64,000 bases of DNA from Alentia gelatinosa (Eukaryota > Annelida > Polychaeta > Phyllodocida > Polynoidae). Below are positions 21,790 through 33,207 of the stretch, in pieces. The notes under the pieces are model-generated. The model made no database searches. It saw only the letters and a list, made by a program, of their open reading frames with translations, and was not told where the DNA came from. The DNA is taken from assembly GCA_950022655.1 (NCBI GenBank), contig OX465582.1, positions 94,502,704 to 94,566,703 on the forward strand, in the 5' to 3' direction. The position numbers and the translations under genes were made by a program. Position 1 is the first letter of the stretch, and every line of letters begins with the position of its first letter.

Positions 21790-22197
21790 TATTAGAGCGT
21801 GCTCGCATGGACTATATACGTTGCCTATAAAAGGTTAGAGTGGACACATACCCTGTGCTGAGAAAAATGCATCCCTTCACTATCTATGTGCTATTCGCTG
21901 TGCTATTGGGAAAGTAGCAGGGTGCCAGTGTCTGAGGGCCTTTGAGGCATGCCCAACCTACCATGACCAATCATCCAAAACCGAAAAACCTTATTGACCC
22001 ACTGTTACTTGATATGTTTTGATCCCAGACTCAGGCAGTTAGAGAAATGGCAACCTAACTGGGTGCAAGTGGGTTACAGAAAAAGATCCATAGACTGAAT
22101 ATAACCCAAAGCCTTTAGTTGTTATTCATTTAAAATTGCACGCTCATTCATCAATGATGAGTATACCGCTTGCTCCTAGTATTTTCTTGGTGTAGGA
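21790..22197 (+). repeat. Dispersed repeat starting GAGCGTGCTCGCATG, copy 2
   Basis: Full-length partner of 5630-6090, ending TAGTATTTTCTTGGTGTA. No inverted ends or coding frame. Confidence 0.6.
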
Positions 22198-22362
22198 GAG
22201 TTGAACGCCCGAGGAGAGGTCGTACGAGGGTTTGGGTCTGATTATTTGAATTGTCATGGGGAAGGAGAGGTGAAGCCGACGATCCACGAACTCTCGTCCA
22301 TTTACGTTTTATCATTTATCATGGGTCGGGATACCTCGTCCATAGTCTCCTTCAACTCTCCT
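22196..22362. repeat. Small element with GGAGAGTTGAA inverted ends
   Basis: GGAGAGTTGAA and TTCAACTCTCC bracket about 165 bp of GC-richer sequence. Only one copy is seen, so it is a weak call. Confidence 0.4.
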
Positions 22363-22559
22363 GGTGTGCGACACCTTTACGGGTATCGTGGGTGATTCAA
22401 AATAACAAATAAAAGCTTATTTAATAATTCAAACTAGCGGAAATATATTTATTATGATTTAGATACAAACTGGAGGTGTTAGATGGAGAATTACTGTGCT
22501 ATTTACCTAGATTCATATACATTTATAAATGGTGAAATTAGTTACATAAAATACCACTA

Positions 22560-23050
22560 TGTGGCACCACTTCCAACCATTACGACCCCTCTTTCAGGTC
22601 TCCTCCAAAGGGTCTTTCAGGCCTATTTCGTCCTCAGGACGACGCAAATAATCAAACGCGATTGAGGGGCTCTCGTCAAATGTATCGTCCGTGGAGGTAT
22701 CCTTCGTCGGGCCTGTCATGTCCCAGGAGGGTCAGAAATAAGATAACCCCCAGAGCTACCCTACGTTAGTTCTGGTCGGGTTAAATCCCACTCTCCCAGC
22801 AGATCTTCTGCGGCACTAGCGCATATATCTGCCTCAACCCAATGACGTCAAATGCTGGTACCTGGGTGATTCCCGGTTGTCTCGGCCCCTCTGGCATCTC
22901 GGACCCCCTACGGCACCTCGGACCTATCGGCACCTCGGCCCCCCGCTTTCACAGCTTTCACGCCTTCATGCGCGAAAACGGGGAATGTCTTCCAATGTGA
23001 TTACTTACCCAAAATACGGATTCCCAGGGGGCCGAGATGACCGTGTACCA
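22560..23050. repeat. GC-richer repeat-like segment
   Basis: The part near 22760-22850 (TCCCAGCAGATCTTCTG, then TCTGCCTCAACCC) resembles 62120-62200. At 22880-22935 the word GGCACCTCGG recurs. No gene is recognised. Confidence 0.35.
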
Positions 23051-23052
23051 CC

Positions 23053-23440
23053 AGGGAGGTGTTTTTTAAACTAAGAACGACCAAATAATTGATCTTATCA
23101 TGGTCTTTGTTGCATTCTCGTTACATACTGTGATTTGTCTTCATGGAAGACGGTCTTACAAGACGATCAGGAAAATATCTTTATTTTTAGTTTTTTGAAA
23201 GGTAACAAGTTTTGCCTCTTTTAGGACCGTTGCTAAGTGGGTTATATCCTTCATAACAGAACGTCTTCAAGTATTATAGGAAAAAAGTAAACAATAAAAA
23301 CTGCAAAAGATATCCTGGAATTCTGGGGAGCACATTTGAAAAACGGACTGACACTTCGATCGTTGTCATTATTGCCTGAGGTTAGTCCTAATCGTAATTG
23401 TTCAACAAATATCGTTCTTAGTTTTAAAAAAAACCTCCCG
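23053..23440. mobile_element. MITE with GGGAGGTGTTTTTTAAAC ends, copy 1
   Basis: GGGAGGTGTTTTTTAAACTA pairs with AGTTTTAAAAAAAACCTCCC. Further inward, AAGAACGA pairs with TCGTTCTT. A second copy is at 62249-62911 and an end fragment at 61243-61370. Confidence 0.8.
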
Positions 23441-24177
23441 GGGTAGCTTCTAACGACAGTGGGAACCAACCAACATTCCAGATTAAAAACAAGACATCTG
23501 TCAAAAGTTATGAAACTCAAACAACAATACTATGAGTTAGGAAAGATAGGAAGTAATGAGCTTCAGAGACAATCCTACTTGTTCCTTTTCAGCTTTAAAC
23601 CACTTTATAATGTGAACCCCTTCAGGTGAGCACATGTGACATGCTGACAAACAAAACCTTGCAACACATGAGGTGCTTTCCACAGAAGAAAGTAATCCAG
23701 ATAGACCTTATTAGGGAATCCCATAATCTAGTCTGTTTACAGAATCCGGTGTTCGCTGGTTGCCGTCATTGTATGGTGATAGACCCTTGACCCATTCTCC
23801 ACAATTATTGCAGTTTAACGGTTTTTATAAATCTTCAAATTGGAAACCCGATGCCAGAAATGGAATTTCTATTTCTACCTTTCAAATTATATTTGGCTTC
23901 TCCAGTTAGAAATCAGAAAATGATTGTTCATCGGAAGACAGACGGCCGTGAAGCAGCCAGCCAGTCGGGAGCGGAACCTTTACTTAGCCGGGCGATATTA
24001 GGGAGTTTAGTAATGTCTGGAGGGTCTATGACTATGTCTGATGTGACATAACAAATAACAGTAATGAGCGTATATTATTTACCATAAAATTTGTGCATTC
24101 CTCTTTACAAGTAAACCACAAAGTACTACCCAAAGCGCTAAGAATTTAGGATATTTCAAAAACTGGCGTATGGACCA
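23441..24177. other. No recognised feature, one short dispersed word
   Basis: At 23728-23768 the block AGTCTGTTTACAGAATCCG and GTTCGCTGGTTGCCGTC recurs at 38066-38105. Otherwise unique-looking. Confidence 0.4.
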
Positions 24178-24587
24178 GGGACCTGTTTCACTAGTCTTGT
24201 GACATGTCTGTGACTCCACGGACAAACACGGCCGAGTCTGGCCGCATGCCTTTAGAGACACACAACAATCACACCAGGGACCTGTTTCACTATTTTTCGT
24301 GACACGTCTGTGACACCATACAGACATTTGGGTTGTCTAGTTTCTTGACAACACAAGTAGCTGCCCTTAGGAAAAGACAGACCCCAAACATAAGAATTAG
24401 ACAAAACTACACATCATGGACCTGTTTCACTAGTTTCGTGACAAAAGTGTTAGACAGACATGAAAAGCGGCATCAACAGTGCAAGCAAGAATGGACAAAA
24501 CGAAGTCTAATGTCTAGTTCTTATGAAACCGGACACACCATCTAGACGCCATCTAGACATGTCACAAAACTAGTGAAACAGGTCCCT
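24178..24587. mobile_element. MITE with AGGGACCTGTTTCACTAG ends, internally repeated
   Basis: AGGGACCTGTTTCACTAG at 24178 pairs with CTAGTGAAACAGGTCCCT at the right end. The same word recurs directly near 24275 and 24418, so several partial copies have nested. A 50-bp piece of the 2.2-kb foldback (CGGACAAACACGGCCGAGTC) is embedded. Confidence 0.75.
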
Positions 24588-24782
24588 GATCTTGCCCTAT
24601 ATAGTCTCGTTCCGGTCAGTCGCACATGCCAGGAGGGCTGCTCATGTCACTAACAACTCAGGTTTCAGTGTAATATCAGATGGTCCTGTCCCCATGTGGC
24701 CAGACTGGGAACTAGAGTGAGCGATTATGAGTGTGAACATGCCATTTACTACATGGCTGCAATACGCTCAACATCAAGACGT

Positions 24783-25084
24783 TGCACCCCTCTCATAAGA
24801 TCTCACACTCTCTAAATCGTATGAGAGGGGTGCACCGTCTTGTACTTTCACTATGCTCTATGGAGAAGAATTCTTAATGAATTAGGCTTAGAGCTTTGAG
24901 AATCCACTGGCTTGCCTCCCCTGCTAAAGACGTACATCAATGCAACCAAAGATTCCTATAATCTCAATGATGCCACATAGCGAGAATACTTTGTGCCAGT
25001 GGATTCTCAAGGCTCTAAGCCTAGTTCGTTAATAATTATACAGATTACGACTTTGAGAGCGTGAGATCTTATGAGAGGGATGCA
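24783..25084. mobile_element. MITE with GCACCCCTCTCATAAGATC ends
   Basis: GCACCCCTCTCATAAGATCT pairs with the right end AGATCTTATGAGAGGGATGC. A third partial inverse (ATGAGAGGGGTGCAC) is at about 24820. The interior has inverted copies of CCACTGG and TTAGGCTTAGAG. Confidence 0.75.
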
Positions 25085-25723
25085 CTGGAGGAGCAGCTAT
25101 AAAATGGTGACTGTCTTAATGTAGTCATTTTGGTACTAATAAATACGAGCGACTTAATCTCTTTGCATAGAAACTAATATAATTGGACACAATATGGATG
25201 TATAGACTTGAACTTTACAGTTTGTTGTTACCAGTGTAATTGCAATGATACAAATAAAAAAGGTTATTATTTTTTAGATCATTATTTTATAGATGCAGTG
25301 CGGGGAAACCAACATGAGTTTCGGAGGTATATAAAGGATTTACCGGGGAAAATTAAAATTAAGATCAAAGTACTTTGTTGGATGAAACCAATAATAAAGC
25401 TGAATTGTGTGCCCTTGTCAATCCCTTTTTGACATATAATCTGTAGAAGAGGTTTTTTTGATAGATCACAATGAAACATATCCTTTCTTAGATGACATAT
25501 ATACAGCAACTTCCAAATCTGCCACCATTCAACAGAAATAGATTTTATGCAACATTCCATCGCATCATACCACGACTATCTTTTCGATAATCGCTGTATA
25601 TCACATAACTATCTGACAGTGAATGACATGAAGCCGTTTAAGCTGTACTGAAATACAAATATTCAGATGATAATCCGTTCATTGTTAATCCATCGGATAT
25701 ATACACTCATGTTAAAAGTTCCA
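25085..25723. other. No recognised feature
   Basis: AT-rich. The open frame at 25208-25432 has no family resemblance and no splice support. Confidence 0.45.
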
Positions 25724-25925
25724 GGGGCCCGTTTATTAATCTAGGATCGAACATGAAGACCATTTTCTGTACCTCGTACAAGGGTTGTCGATTTAGGTTC
25801 GTTAGCTACAACAGTCTTGGGCGTCCATAAGGTCGTCCATAAGTGTTGAATAAAGTTGACCCACATCATCCTTTGGTCTCCTTGGTGTACAAAAAAGGGT
25901 CTTCAAGTATGAGCCTAGATTATTG
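25724..25925 (+). mobile_element. GGGGCCC-ended MITE
   Basis: It begins GGGGCCCGTTTATTAATC and aligns throughout with 28604-28813; the last few bases (expected GGGCCCC) have diverged. Confidence 0.7.
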
Positions 25926-26241
25926 AAGAGAAAACAATAATAAAAAAGGGGCCTAAGTGTAGCATAAACAAATATGTCGCAGGCATATCTTTTGATGATA
26001 TGATACTCTTAACCATTTCCATGCAGCACCCAGTTCCCCTGCATTACACCCTGCTACAGCAGGCACCTTTTGTTCTTTTAAATAGCATGTGTCACATGAT
26101 TTAAGATCATATTTTGTTATACCAGATCAAAGGTCAATATGGCTATTAAACATTGTCAAAATCTCTTTTAAATCAAACAATTATCTTTTTTCTATTGAAT
26201 TTTGTATATAGGTATCAATGATGCCTCTAAGATGCCTGGAG

Positions 26242-26375
26242 GCATCTTCCTGCCGTAGTCAGGGGAATTCCTGGAGGCATCTTCCTGCCGTAGCTAAGGG
26301 AATGCCTGGAGGCATCTTCCTGTCGTAGATAGGGGAATGCATGGAGGCATCTTCCTGCTGTTAAAGGGTTAAAGG
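26242..26375. repeat. 35-bp minisatellite, about four units
   Basis: The unit GCATCTTCCTGCCGTAG followed by a variable AGGGGAAT and GCCTGGAG repeats four times with few mismatches. The frame over it is not a gene. Confidence 0.85.
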
Positions 26376-26736
26376 TCTTAGTTAGAGTGTGGCATATGAA
26401 ATCGTTAATTCTGTAAATATCGTCCATTTGTCGTCCAGGAAGACACCTCAAGTGATGTAGAGGTGCCGAAGTCAAACTCATTTTTAATGCACGAAATCTC
26501 AATCAAATTAAAAGATATTTTCAATAGAGAATTCTATATATATATGTGATACATGTGTACCAAATTTTTCATTTCAAATCGGTCACTTACTCGCTAGTCG
26601 CGTAGCCGTTCAAATCATCATTTGTTGACGATCAAATCGTTTTTGATAAAAAAAAGTTTTACCATGTGAACTGGTATACAGAAACTGCACCACTCAGCCT
26701 TACTGTCTCAGACACACCACTGCATCGCTCTGTAGA

Positions 26737-26748
26737 ATAAATAAATAA

Positions 26749-26811
<63 letters not shown>
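26737..26811. repeat. (AAAT)n then (AT)n microsatellite
   Basis: Four AAAT units pass into about 29 AT units. Confidence 0.95.
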
Positions 26812-26813
<2 letters not shown>

Positions 26814-27040
26814 TATATGAATGTCCTTATTATAAATTGTAACTAAACCAACATGGCCGCAGAAGGCTGATAATTTAGATTAACCCACCACCTCCCTGGT
26901 ACGTGTTAATTATTATCTGGCCAGGTCCCAGTGAAGATCAATAATCCCCCACTCCCCTAACCTATGGACATTCAGTGCCAGGAAAGCATCACACGTTGTG
27001 ATAATCTGACCACCTGGTTTCCCCTAGGCGTGTCCACTCC

Positions 27041-27132
27041 CCACCCACCCACCCACCCACCCACCCACCCACCCACCCACCCACCCACCCACCCACCCAC
27101 CCACCCACCCACCCACCCACCCACCCACCCAC
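27041..27132. repeat. (ACCC)n microsatellite, about 23 units
   Basis: A pure ACCC tetranucleotide run. The proline/threonine/histidine and glycine/tryptophan frames crossing it are artefacts. Confidence 0.95.
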
Positions 27133-27394
27133 CTGGCGCAGTGTCGTATCTGATAACCCTGCCGATATTGTAAATAAAAAGAGAGGCCCTGACGTTCCAC
27201 AGTCAAAACTGTTTTGTATACTTTTGTATTGTGTCCTGTGATGTGATGTCCTTTTCTTGTTCATATATATGTCTTATGTGATGTACATATGTTACACGGA
27301 CCATGCAAAGAGGAACGCCCGTGATTAGGGTGGTTGTAATGTCTACCTTTTTGAAATTAAAAAAAAAATACAAAAAAACCCTGAAAATTGCTGA

Positions 27395-27735
27395 CTTTTT
27401 TCTTGGTATGAAGTCAGGCTTTGATATTGGCCTGTTCCACTGGATTTAGTGTAAACCTGCGAAAAGTCTGTGAAAAGTCAGGTTTTAGCCTTCATTACAC
27501 ATGAAAAAGTCAGACTTTGACATCTTTCCACAGTGAAATGTCAAGGGCTCAGCCATCTTTGCACGCTAAAAAGTCAGCCTTTGACATTTTTCCACTGTGA
27601 GAAGTCAGGGCTTAGCCATCATTGCACGCTAAAAAGTCAGCCTTTGACATTTTTCCACTGTGAGAAGTCAGGGCTTAGCCATCATTGCATGCTAAAAAGT
27701 GAGATTTAGACATTTTTCGATGTTGAAAAATCAAG
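27395..27735. repeat. 63-bp tandem repeat, about five degenerate units
   Basis: The unit contains AAAAGTCAGCCTTTGACATT and AAGTCAGGGCTTAGCCATCA. The central two units are nearly identical and the outer ones have decayed. A C-run follows at 27757. Confidence 0.85.
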
Positions 27736-27779
27736 ACAGTTTTTACAATTGATTGCCCCCCCCCCCTATTATGACGCCA

Positions 27780-28597
27780 CTGAGCCTATACCTTCAACCT
27801 ACCACGCATCTCTATTGCGATTTGGTGTTTTAAACTGCTTCAATACAACGCTATTATAGACTAAGAACTTTCATAGCTCGATGAGTATCAGCGTTTATAC
27901 AGGAATCGTATAGGTCAGGCTGCCTTTCAATTCATTTTATCGTCAAGCCTCACGTATGACAACAGCCCCCAGGCCATGATCATATACAGAAAACGATTTC
28001 TTTCAAACTATGACCTGGTTATCTACATTGGCCAAGAACTGTGTCCCTGGGAAGCTAACCTTCATTATTCCATCGATTTTTATTCCACTCGACGTTCAAG
28101 TGTGAAAATAATTCTGGAGTTTATGATCACTGATCTTTGTAGATTATTATAGAAGCTATTAGCAGAAGGTTCTACCGCCAGTGGTCTACCCACAAGAAGT
28201 TGGAAGACATGCTAAACAAATAGGTGATTAGTATTTGTGGGCGTCCTTGCCCCACTTCCCTATCTGAGTGGACCTTATCTTCTGGTCAGACCTTTATCTA
28301 TAGGAAAGTTACCTCTCTGGGACTATACGTATAAGAGGTCGGAGAAAACCATGTCGGTTGTTTTCATAGCCTCTTAGCCGTAAACTTCATTTTGAACATG
28401 GGATTTTAGCATGAGTACTAACACAATCAGAACCACTGTAGCCCCTTCAAGTGACTTTTAAAAGGTAGGTGCAAATCATTGTTGTAACATATCTCCATAT
28501 CAAAATCATCAGGTATACTGGTCACCACTGAACAACTAACCACAGTGTACATTGTACACATTGTAACATTGTTACATAGTTGTAGAACTATGTAGAT
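27780..28597. other. No recognised feature
   Basis: Unique-looking sequence between the tandem repeat and the next MITE. Confidence 0.5.
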
Positions 28598-28603
28598 TGC
28601 ATT

Positions 28604-28813
28604 GGGGCCCATTTTATAATCTAGGATCGTACATGAAAACCCTTTTATGTACCTTGCACAAGGGTTATCGTTTAATAATATTTAAATCTATTCACTAAGA
28701 CTGTCGTAGCCGTCCATAAGGTAGTCTATATGTGTTAAATAAAGATGACCAACATCGTCCCTAGGTCTCTATGACATACAGAAAAAGTCTACCTGTGCGA
28801 TCCTAGGGGCCCC
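28604..28813 (+). mobile_element. GGGGCCC-ended MITE, intact reference copy
   Basis: It begins GGGGCCC and ends GGGGCCCC, with TCTAGGATCGTAC / GTGCGATCCTAG as the inner inverted part. TGCATT flanks both sides (28598-28603 and 28814-28819), a 6-bp target duplication. Confidence 0.85.
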
Positions 28814-28997
28814 TGCATTACAAACATGTATATTTACCCTCTACATAGACGATATATATGTGGACCAACATATACCAGTTTCTGCTTGTATTGACTATTA
28901 ATAGTATGGCAGATGAGAGGTAGATTTTAGTTTAATCGTACAATTGATGATATATATGCATCAAATGTCGCACAGTGATTCCCCTGTGTAGGCTTAA

Positions 28998-29215
28998 GCC
29001 GGGTACACACCGAGCAAGTCAAGGCAGCGATCTCTAGAATGGCCAACACAGAATGGCACTTAAGTGAAATATTTGTTCATAGTAATATCTCCCTCTGATA
29101 AACTAACGTATCAGAAACAATAACCAGGTAAAATATGAAATAATAGCTCAAATACGCGCCATTCTGTGTTTGCTATTCCAGAAACCACTGACATTTTCAC
29201 TTGGTGTGTCCCCGG
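28998..29215. mobile_element. MITE with GCCGGGTACACACC ends
   Basis: GCCGGGTACACACCGAGC pairs with CACTTGGTGTGTCCCCGGC. The interior matches 10062-10279 (AATATCTCCCTCTGATAAAC, then ATACGCGCCATT). Confidence 0.8.
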
Positions 29216-29532
29216 CTTTAGCAAATCTGCCTGAAGAGCCACTTGAAAGCCTAAAAAACTTTTAATGTTGTAATATGCAAGTGTCCTATCATGTGAATCT
29301 TTCACAAGGGTCATCTCTCGATGTTTAGAATAAAGGATCCAGAGGCATGATAAGCAGTTTAAACGAACTACTGAGTCCACAGCCATGTTGAATCCTATGT
29401 CTTACTCCTTATTTGTCCAATTTACCCGATACGTTAAATCTTGTTATTCCGCTTTTTAGATATTATCCGATTCAAATCATGCATCAAATTCATTTGTTAG
29501 CTTACATCCGATCATGGCAACCCTATACTGTC

Positions 29533-29540
29533 TTTATATA
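29533..29540 (+). promoter_or_regulatory. Possible TATA box of the dispanin-like gene
   Basis: TTTATATA lies about 190 bp before the chosen start codon, which would give a transcript with a roughly 150-nt leader. A short upstream frame (ATG at 29581, stop at 29629-29631) lies in that leader. Sequence-only inference. Confidence 0.35.
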
Positions 29541-29720
29541 TGATCATTCTCTTTCTTACTGTCAGAAACAAAATAACGACATGAGAGCACGGAAATGCAG
29601 TAAGGAAGTGTGGCGTGGGATGTGTATATAGCTACAAGCCAAGGAGCAACACAGAAGCCAATCCTAAATGAACCACCACACTTTAAGAAACCACAGACTG
29701 ATGAGAATATATCATTGGAA

Positions 29721-31023
29721 ATGGCGAACCATGCTGTTAATGTTGTTTGCACAGATTATACCGCGCTAAATATTCAACATGTCCATGTAGAATATGTGAA
29801 TGAAGTGAACCCTGAGCAAGAAAATTCTTCATCAAGATCAGAACTCTCCAACGAAAATGCAGTGTGTGGTGATGATAATATACATAGTGTAAGCTTCTCT
29901 GAGGAGAATAAGGATTTACAAACAACACATAAAATAAAAGATCCAACTGTGGATATGGATCGTCATACAGAAAGCCTCAGCACAAAACAAGATGAGGATT
30001 TACAGTTACCACATTCAATAAACATTGTACCTATAGATGTTTGCAATACAAAACACATTGAGGATGTACACTTAGCACAGTCTGTAAATAACCTTCCAGA
30101 TGCAAAGGATAATGCATCAGGTTCTACATGTATCAATACCATTAGTCAACTAGATAAAGAAATAGAGCCAATATGTGTAAATGGCTCATCTCCATTGGCA
30201 TGCACTAATGTTCAGGATAAGGGTATACAAGATCCAATGAATCGGTCTATGAGTATAAATAGTAACGAAATGAATACCAAATCGAATGATTCTCCAAGTA
30301 AAATTGATGAACTGAAAACTGGGAATGGTGAACCATCCAATGAATTCCCAGTCGGACTCCAACCTTATTCCTTTGTAGAGATAGATGATGATAATACTAA
30401 CAAACAAATGAACTCATCTGGACCTTCTAGTAACAAAACTATCCACAAACAGGCCAAAATCGATGATGATTTACTCGGACCAGGTCAAGAAGCGAAAATT
30501 CTACCAACACAAAACGAACCTAATGGTGGCACCAAAGAGCTAGTTTCAGTAGCAACTCAAACTTGCACATGTGACATACTCTACCAGAATCACTCAAAAT
30601 CTGAGGTCATGGGTGACCCCCCAGAACCAACTGCCTGCTTTTTCCCCCAGTGTCAATGCCGGCATTCCTTCCGACAATCCAACAGGAACCTAAGCGTCAG
30701 TTTCAGCCTTGACAGCGAGACGAAGCCTACGGAGGATTCCCCGAAGCCTACGGATTACTCCCCGAAGCCTACGGGTGACTCCCCGAAGCCTACGGGTGAC
30801 TCCCCGAAGCCTACGGGGGACTCCCCGAAGCCAAGTGAGCACCGGAACGATCTGTTGCCTATCGCTGACGACGTGGTGATGGGGTCGTCTGTGGTGACTG
30901 CGGACACTGAGCAGCTCGTTGAGCCAGTGAGAGCTGCTCGTATACCCAGGGACTACCTGTGGTTAGCCGCATTGGGGTTCCTGCTCTGTCCCCTGACCGG
31001 CATATGTGCCATCAGGTACTCAC
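29721..31023 (+). CDS. Dispanin/CD225-like membrane protein, exon 1
   Basis: This encodes the first 434 residues (29721 start: AAA before ATGG, a good Kozak context). The open frame continues upstream to 29610 without another ATG, so an upstream exon cannot be excluded. Most of the chain is polar, rich in Asn, Ser, Asp and Lys, and probably disordered. A Cys-rich patch (CTCDILY, then CFFPQCQCRHSF) is followed by five to six tandem SPKPTGD units (about 30726-30834). The exon ends in PRDYLWLAALGFLLCPLTGI and CAIRYS, which fits the first half of the dispanin/CD225 domain (P-x-D-Y-L... P-L-x-G-I-x-A-I-x-Y-S). The donor TCAC then GTAAGTAT is strong and leaves phase 1. Confidence 0.8.
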
Positions 31024-31058
31024 GTAAGTATGGTTACTATATACCCATGCTGTATTAA

Positions 31059-31140
31059 AGGCATTTCCTACGATTCACAGTGGCGCCACCTGGTGATTTT
31101 TAAATAATGTAAATTATTAGTCAAAACTGAACCTCACACT
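31059..31140 (-). mobile_element. TTAA-type MITE end just inside the dispanin intron
   Basis: TTAA (31055-31058) then AGGCATTTCCTACGATTCAC and AGTGGCGCCACCTGGTGATT is the right end of the 1484-1832 family. It starts 35 bp after the splice donor. The rest is lost into a minisatellite. Confidence 0.65.
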
Positions 31141-31149
31141 TGGGCCTTG

Positions 31150-31288
31150 GGAACCAGGCCGGGGATGGAACCGAGCCGGTGATGGAACCGGGCCGGGGAT
31201 GGAACCGGGCCGGGGATGGAACCGGGCCGGGGATGGAACCGGGCCGGGGATGGAACCGGGCCGGGGATCGAACCGGGCCGGGCAGACG
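31150..31288. repeat. 17-bp GC-rich minisatellite, about 7-8 units
   Basis: The unit GGCCGGGGATGGAACCG is nearly perfect. It lies in the dispanin intron. The Gly/Trp/Asn/Arg frames over it are not genes. Confidence 0.9.
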
Positions 31289-31295
31289 TATGGTG

Positions 31296-31918
31296 GGAAG
31301 GAGGCAGGCAGGGAGGCAGGGAGGCAGGAATGGAGGGGGGAGGCAGGGAGGCAGGCAGGGAGGCAGGCAAGCAGGCAGGCGGGCCGAGTGCGGGTGGGCC
31401 GGGTGCGGGCGGGCCGGGTGCGGCCGGGCGGACGTTTGGTGGGAGGCAGGCAGGCAGGGAGGCATGCAGGCAGGAAGGGAGGGGGATTCAGGGAGGGAGG
31501 CAGGCAAACAGGCAGGCAGACAGGGATTCATGGAGGGAGGCAGGCTGGCAGGCAAGCAGGCAAGCAGGCAGGCAGGCAGGGAGACAGAGAGGGAAGGATG
31601 CAGGCAGGTACGCAGGCAGGCAGGGAGACAGGGAGGGAGGCAGGGAGGGAGGCAGGGAGGCAGGCAAGCAGGCAGGCAGCCAGGGAGGCAGGAAGGAAGG
31701 GTGGAGGCAGGGAGGCAGGCAGACAGGCAGGCAGGCAGGGAGACAGGGAGGGAAGGATGCAGGCAAGCAAGCAGGTAGGCAGGCAGGCATGGAGACAGGG
31801 AGGGAGGAAGGCAGGCAGGCAGGCAGGCAAGCAGGCAGGAAGGCAGGCAGGAAGGGAGGGAAGGAGGCAGGCGGTAGGCAGGGAGGGAGACAGTGAGGGA
31901 GGAAGACAGGCAGGCACA
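31296..31918. repeat. Purine-rich (GGCA)/(GGGA) satellite, ~620 bp
   Basis: Imperfect GGCAGGCAGGGA-type repeats, broken by GGGCCGGGTGCGGGC near 31380-31430. Almost all G and A on the transcribed gene's sense strand. Long frames in all phases (Gly-Arg-Gln and Pro-Leu-Ala) are artefacts of the repeat. Confidence 0.92.
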
Positions 31919-32055
31919 TTCACTTTCGTTCTTTATGCAACACTAACGTTCGTTGTACACTTTCGTTATGGTTTTATCTATCGTTCCGGTTTATGCAACA
32001 CCCCCTGTAGTGGAAGACAACGAATGGCATGTAAACAATTATATGAAATTGAGTG

Positions 32056-32325
32056 ATGTTTTGATTTTATCCTACCCTGTCACATGTTTTTAACTTCATA
32101 TGTCACAATTGGCATATAAATATTTTATGGCATAACCGTGGCATACAGGGCCACCATGTTGAGTCTATGGAGATTTATACGAGGGGTAGGATAAAATGAC
32201 CTACCATGCTTGTGCAATCTACAAAACCTAGTTCGTACTGGACTAAGCCTAAAAACCTCATTCCGTATAAACAGTAAACTATTATCTCGTGTTGTAGATT
32301 GTACAGCATGGTGAGGTCATTCTAT
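32056..32325. mobile_element. Palindromic modular element, TTTATCCTACCC subfamily (intronic copy 1)
   Basis: The core is bounded by TTTTATCCTACCCTGTCAC (32066) and GAGGGGTAGGATAAAATG (32196). The adjoining hairpin has arms ACCATGCTTGTGCAATCTAC and GTAGATTGTACAGCATGGT. Confidence 0.7.
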
Positions 32326-32387
32326 ATAATTTAATCGGGTGTCATATGGATACTGTTTTAAATGATTGTCACCTTTTCCTCTGATTG

Positions 32388-32672
32388 AAGAGACATCACG
32401 AGTTTGAGTCTGAGTATATTTATGTCACACATTTTGTTGGCTTCGTAATTTCACGAGTCGAAGATGAGTGATATTACAAAGCCAACAAAATGAGTGACAT
32501 GAATAAACTCAAACTCAAACGAGTGACGTCTAGATTTTATCCTACCCTGTTTCCACATTTTCTTCAGCATTAGAAAGTGGTGACATAAACAACAATTTAT
32601 TTCACATCCGTGACATAAAGAAATCCCATGTTAAGCTTATTGAGTTTTTTTTATTAGGGGTAGGATAAAAGT
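32388..32672. mobile_element. Palindromic modular element, TTTATCCTACCC subfamily (intronic copy 2)
   Basis: The hairpin at 32388-32527 has arms with ACGAGTTTGAGTCTGAGT and CATTTTGTTGGCTTCGTAAT. The core runs from TTTTATCCTACCCTGTTT to AGGGGTAGGATAAAA at 32670. It directly abuts the next element. Confidence 0.7.
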
Positions 32673-32673
32673 T

Positions 32674-33078
32674 TTTATTATCCATCGTATACAAAGCCCC
32701 CATTGAAAATGTATGGGGACTCAGTAAACCACGACCCATTGTATAAAACAGTCAGATACCATAACTGTGGTATACGGATTCTAACCTGTGGTATACCGCC
32801 TGAAAACCATGGTATACAGGAAAAATAGTCCCTTTTGCTATTGAGCAAAGAAATAATCCCTATTGTTAAACCCTTTAAAATGGCAATTACTGGGTTTTAT
32901 ATATTCGAAAAGATGGATAATAAATGCAACAAACGATGATTTTGTGGACAGGCAGCTCTGTAAACCACTCGCGGTTGACCTCGTAATACACTCGCTAGCG
33001 CTCGTGTATTACTACGCGTCAACCTCTCGTGGTTTACGGCCGCCTGTCCACAAAACCATCGATTATTGTCTATTTATT
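32674..33078 (+). mobile_element. Palindromic modular element, TTATTATCCATC subfamily, full copy (intronic)
   Basis: 405 bp: a core from TTATTATCCATCGTATACAA to AAAGATGGATAATAAATG, then a hairpin with arms GTAAACCACTCGCGGTTGAC / GTCAACCTCTCGTGGTTTAC and central GTAATACACTCGCTAGCGCTC. It ends ATTATTGTCTATTTATT. The length equals that of 41091-41495. It ends 130 bp before dispanin exon 2. Confidence 0.82.
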
Positions 33079-33207
33079 TTGGGAGAATAGAAGGAAGCCG
33101 AAGAGATTTTAAGTGACATAAAAGGAAGTACCCACAATCCAACTACAACCGAGATGATTATACATTGTTAACCTGGCATTAAACCATTTTCCACGTTCTA
33201 ATTTCAG

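Noticed and set aside
26964..27264. Pro-Thr-His and Gly-Trp-Val repeat proteins
   Set aside because: Translation of an (ACCC)n microsatellite.
29695..29725. CTGATGAG...GAAA resembling a hammerhead core
   Set aside because: No complementary stem II between the boxes; the sequence is the leader and first codons of the dispanin-like gene.
31140..32056. Long open frames over the GGCAGG/GGGA satellite (Gly-Arg-Gln-rich forward, Pro-Leu-rich reverse)
   Set aside because: Open in several phases on both strands because the unit lacks stops; pure repeat without codon signal, inside an intron.
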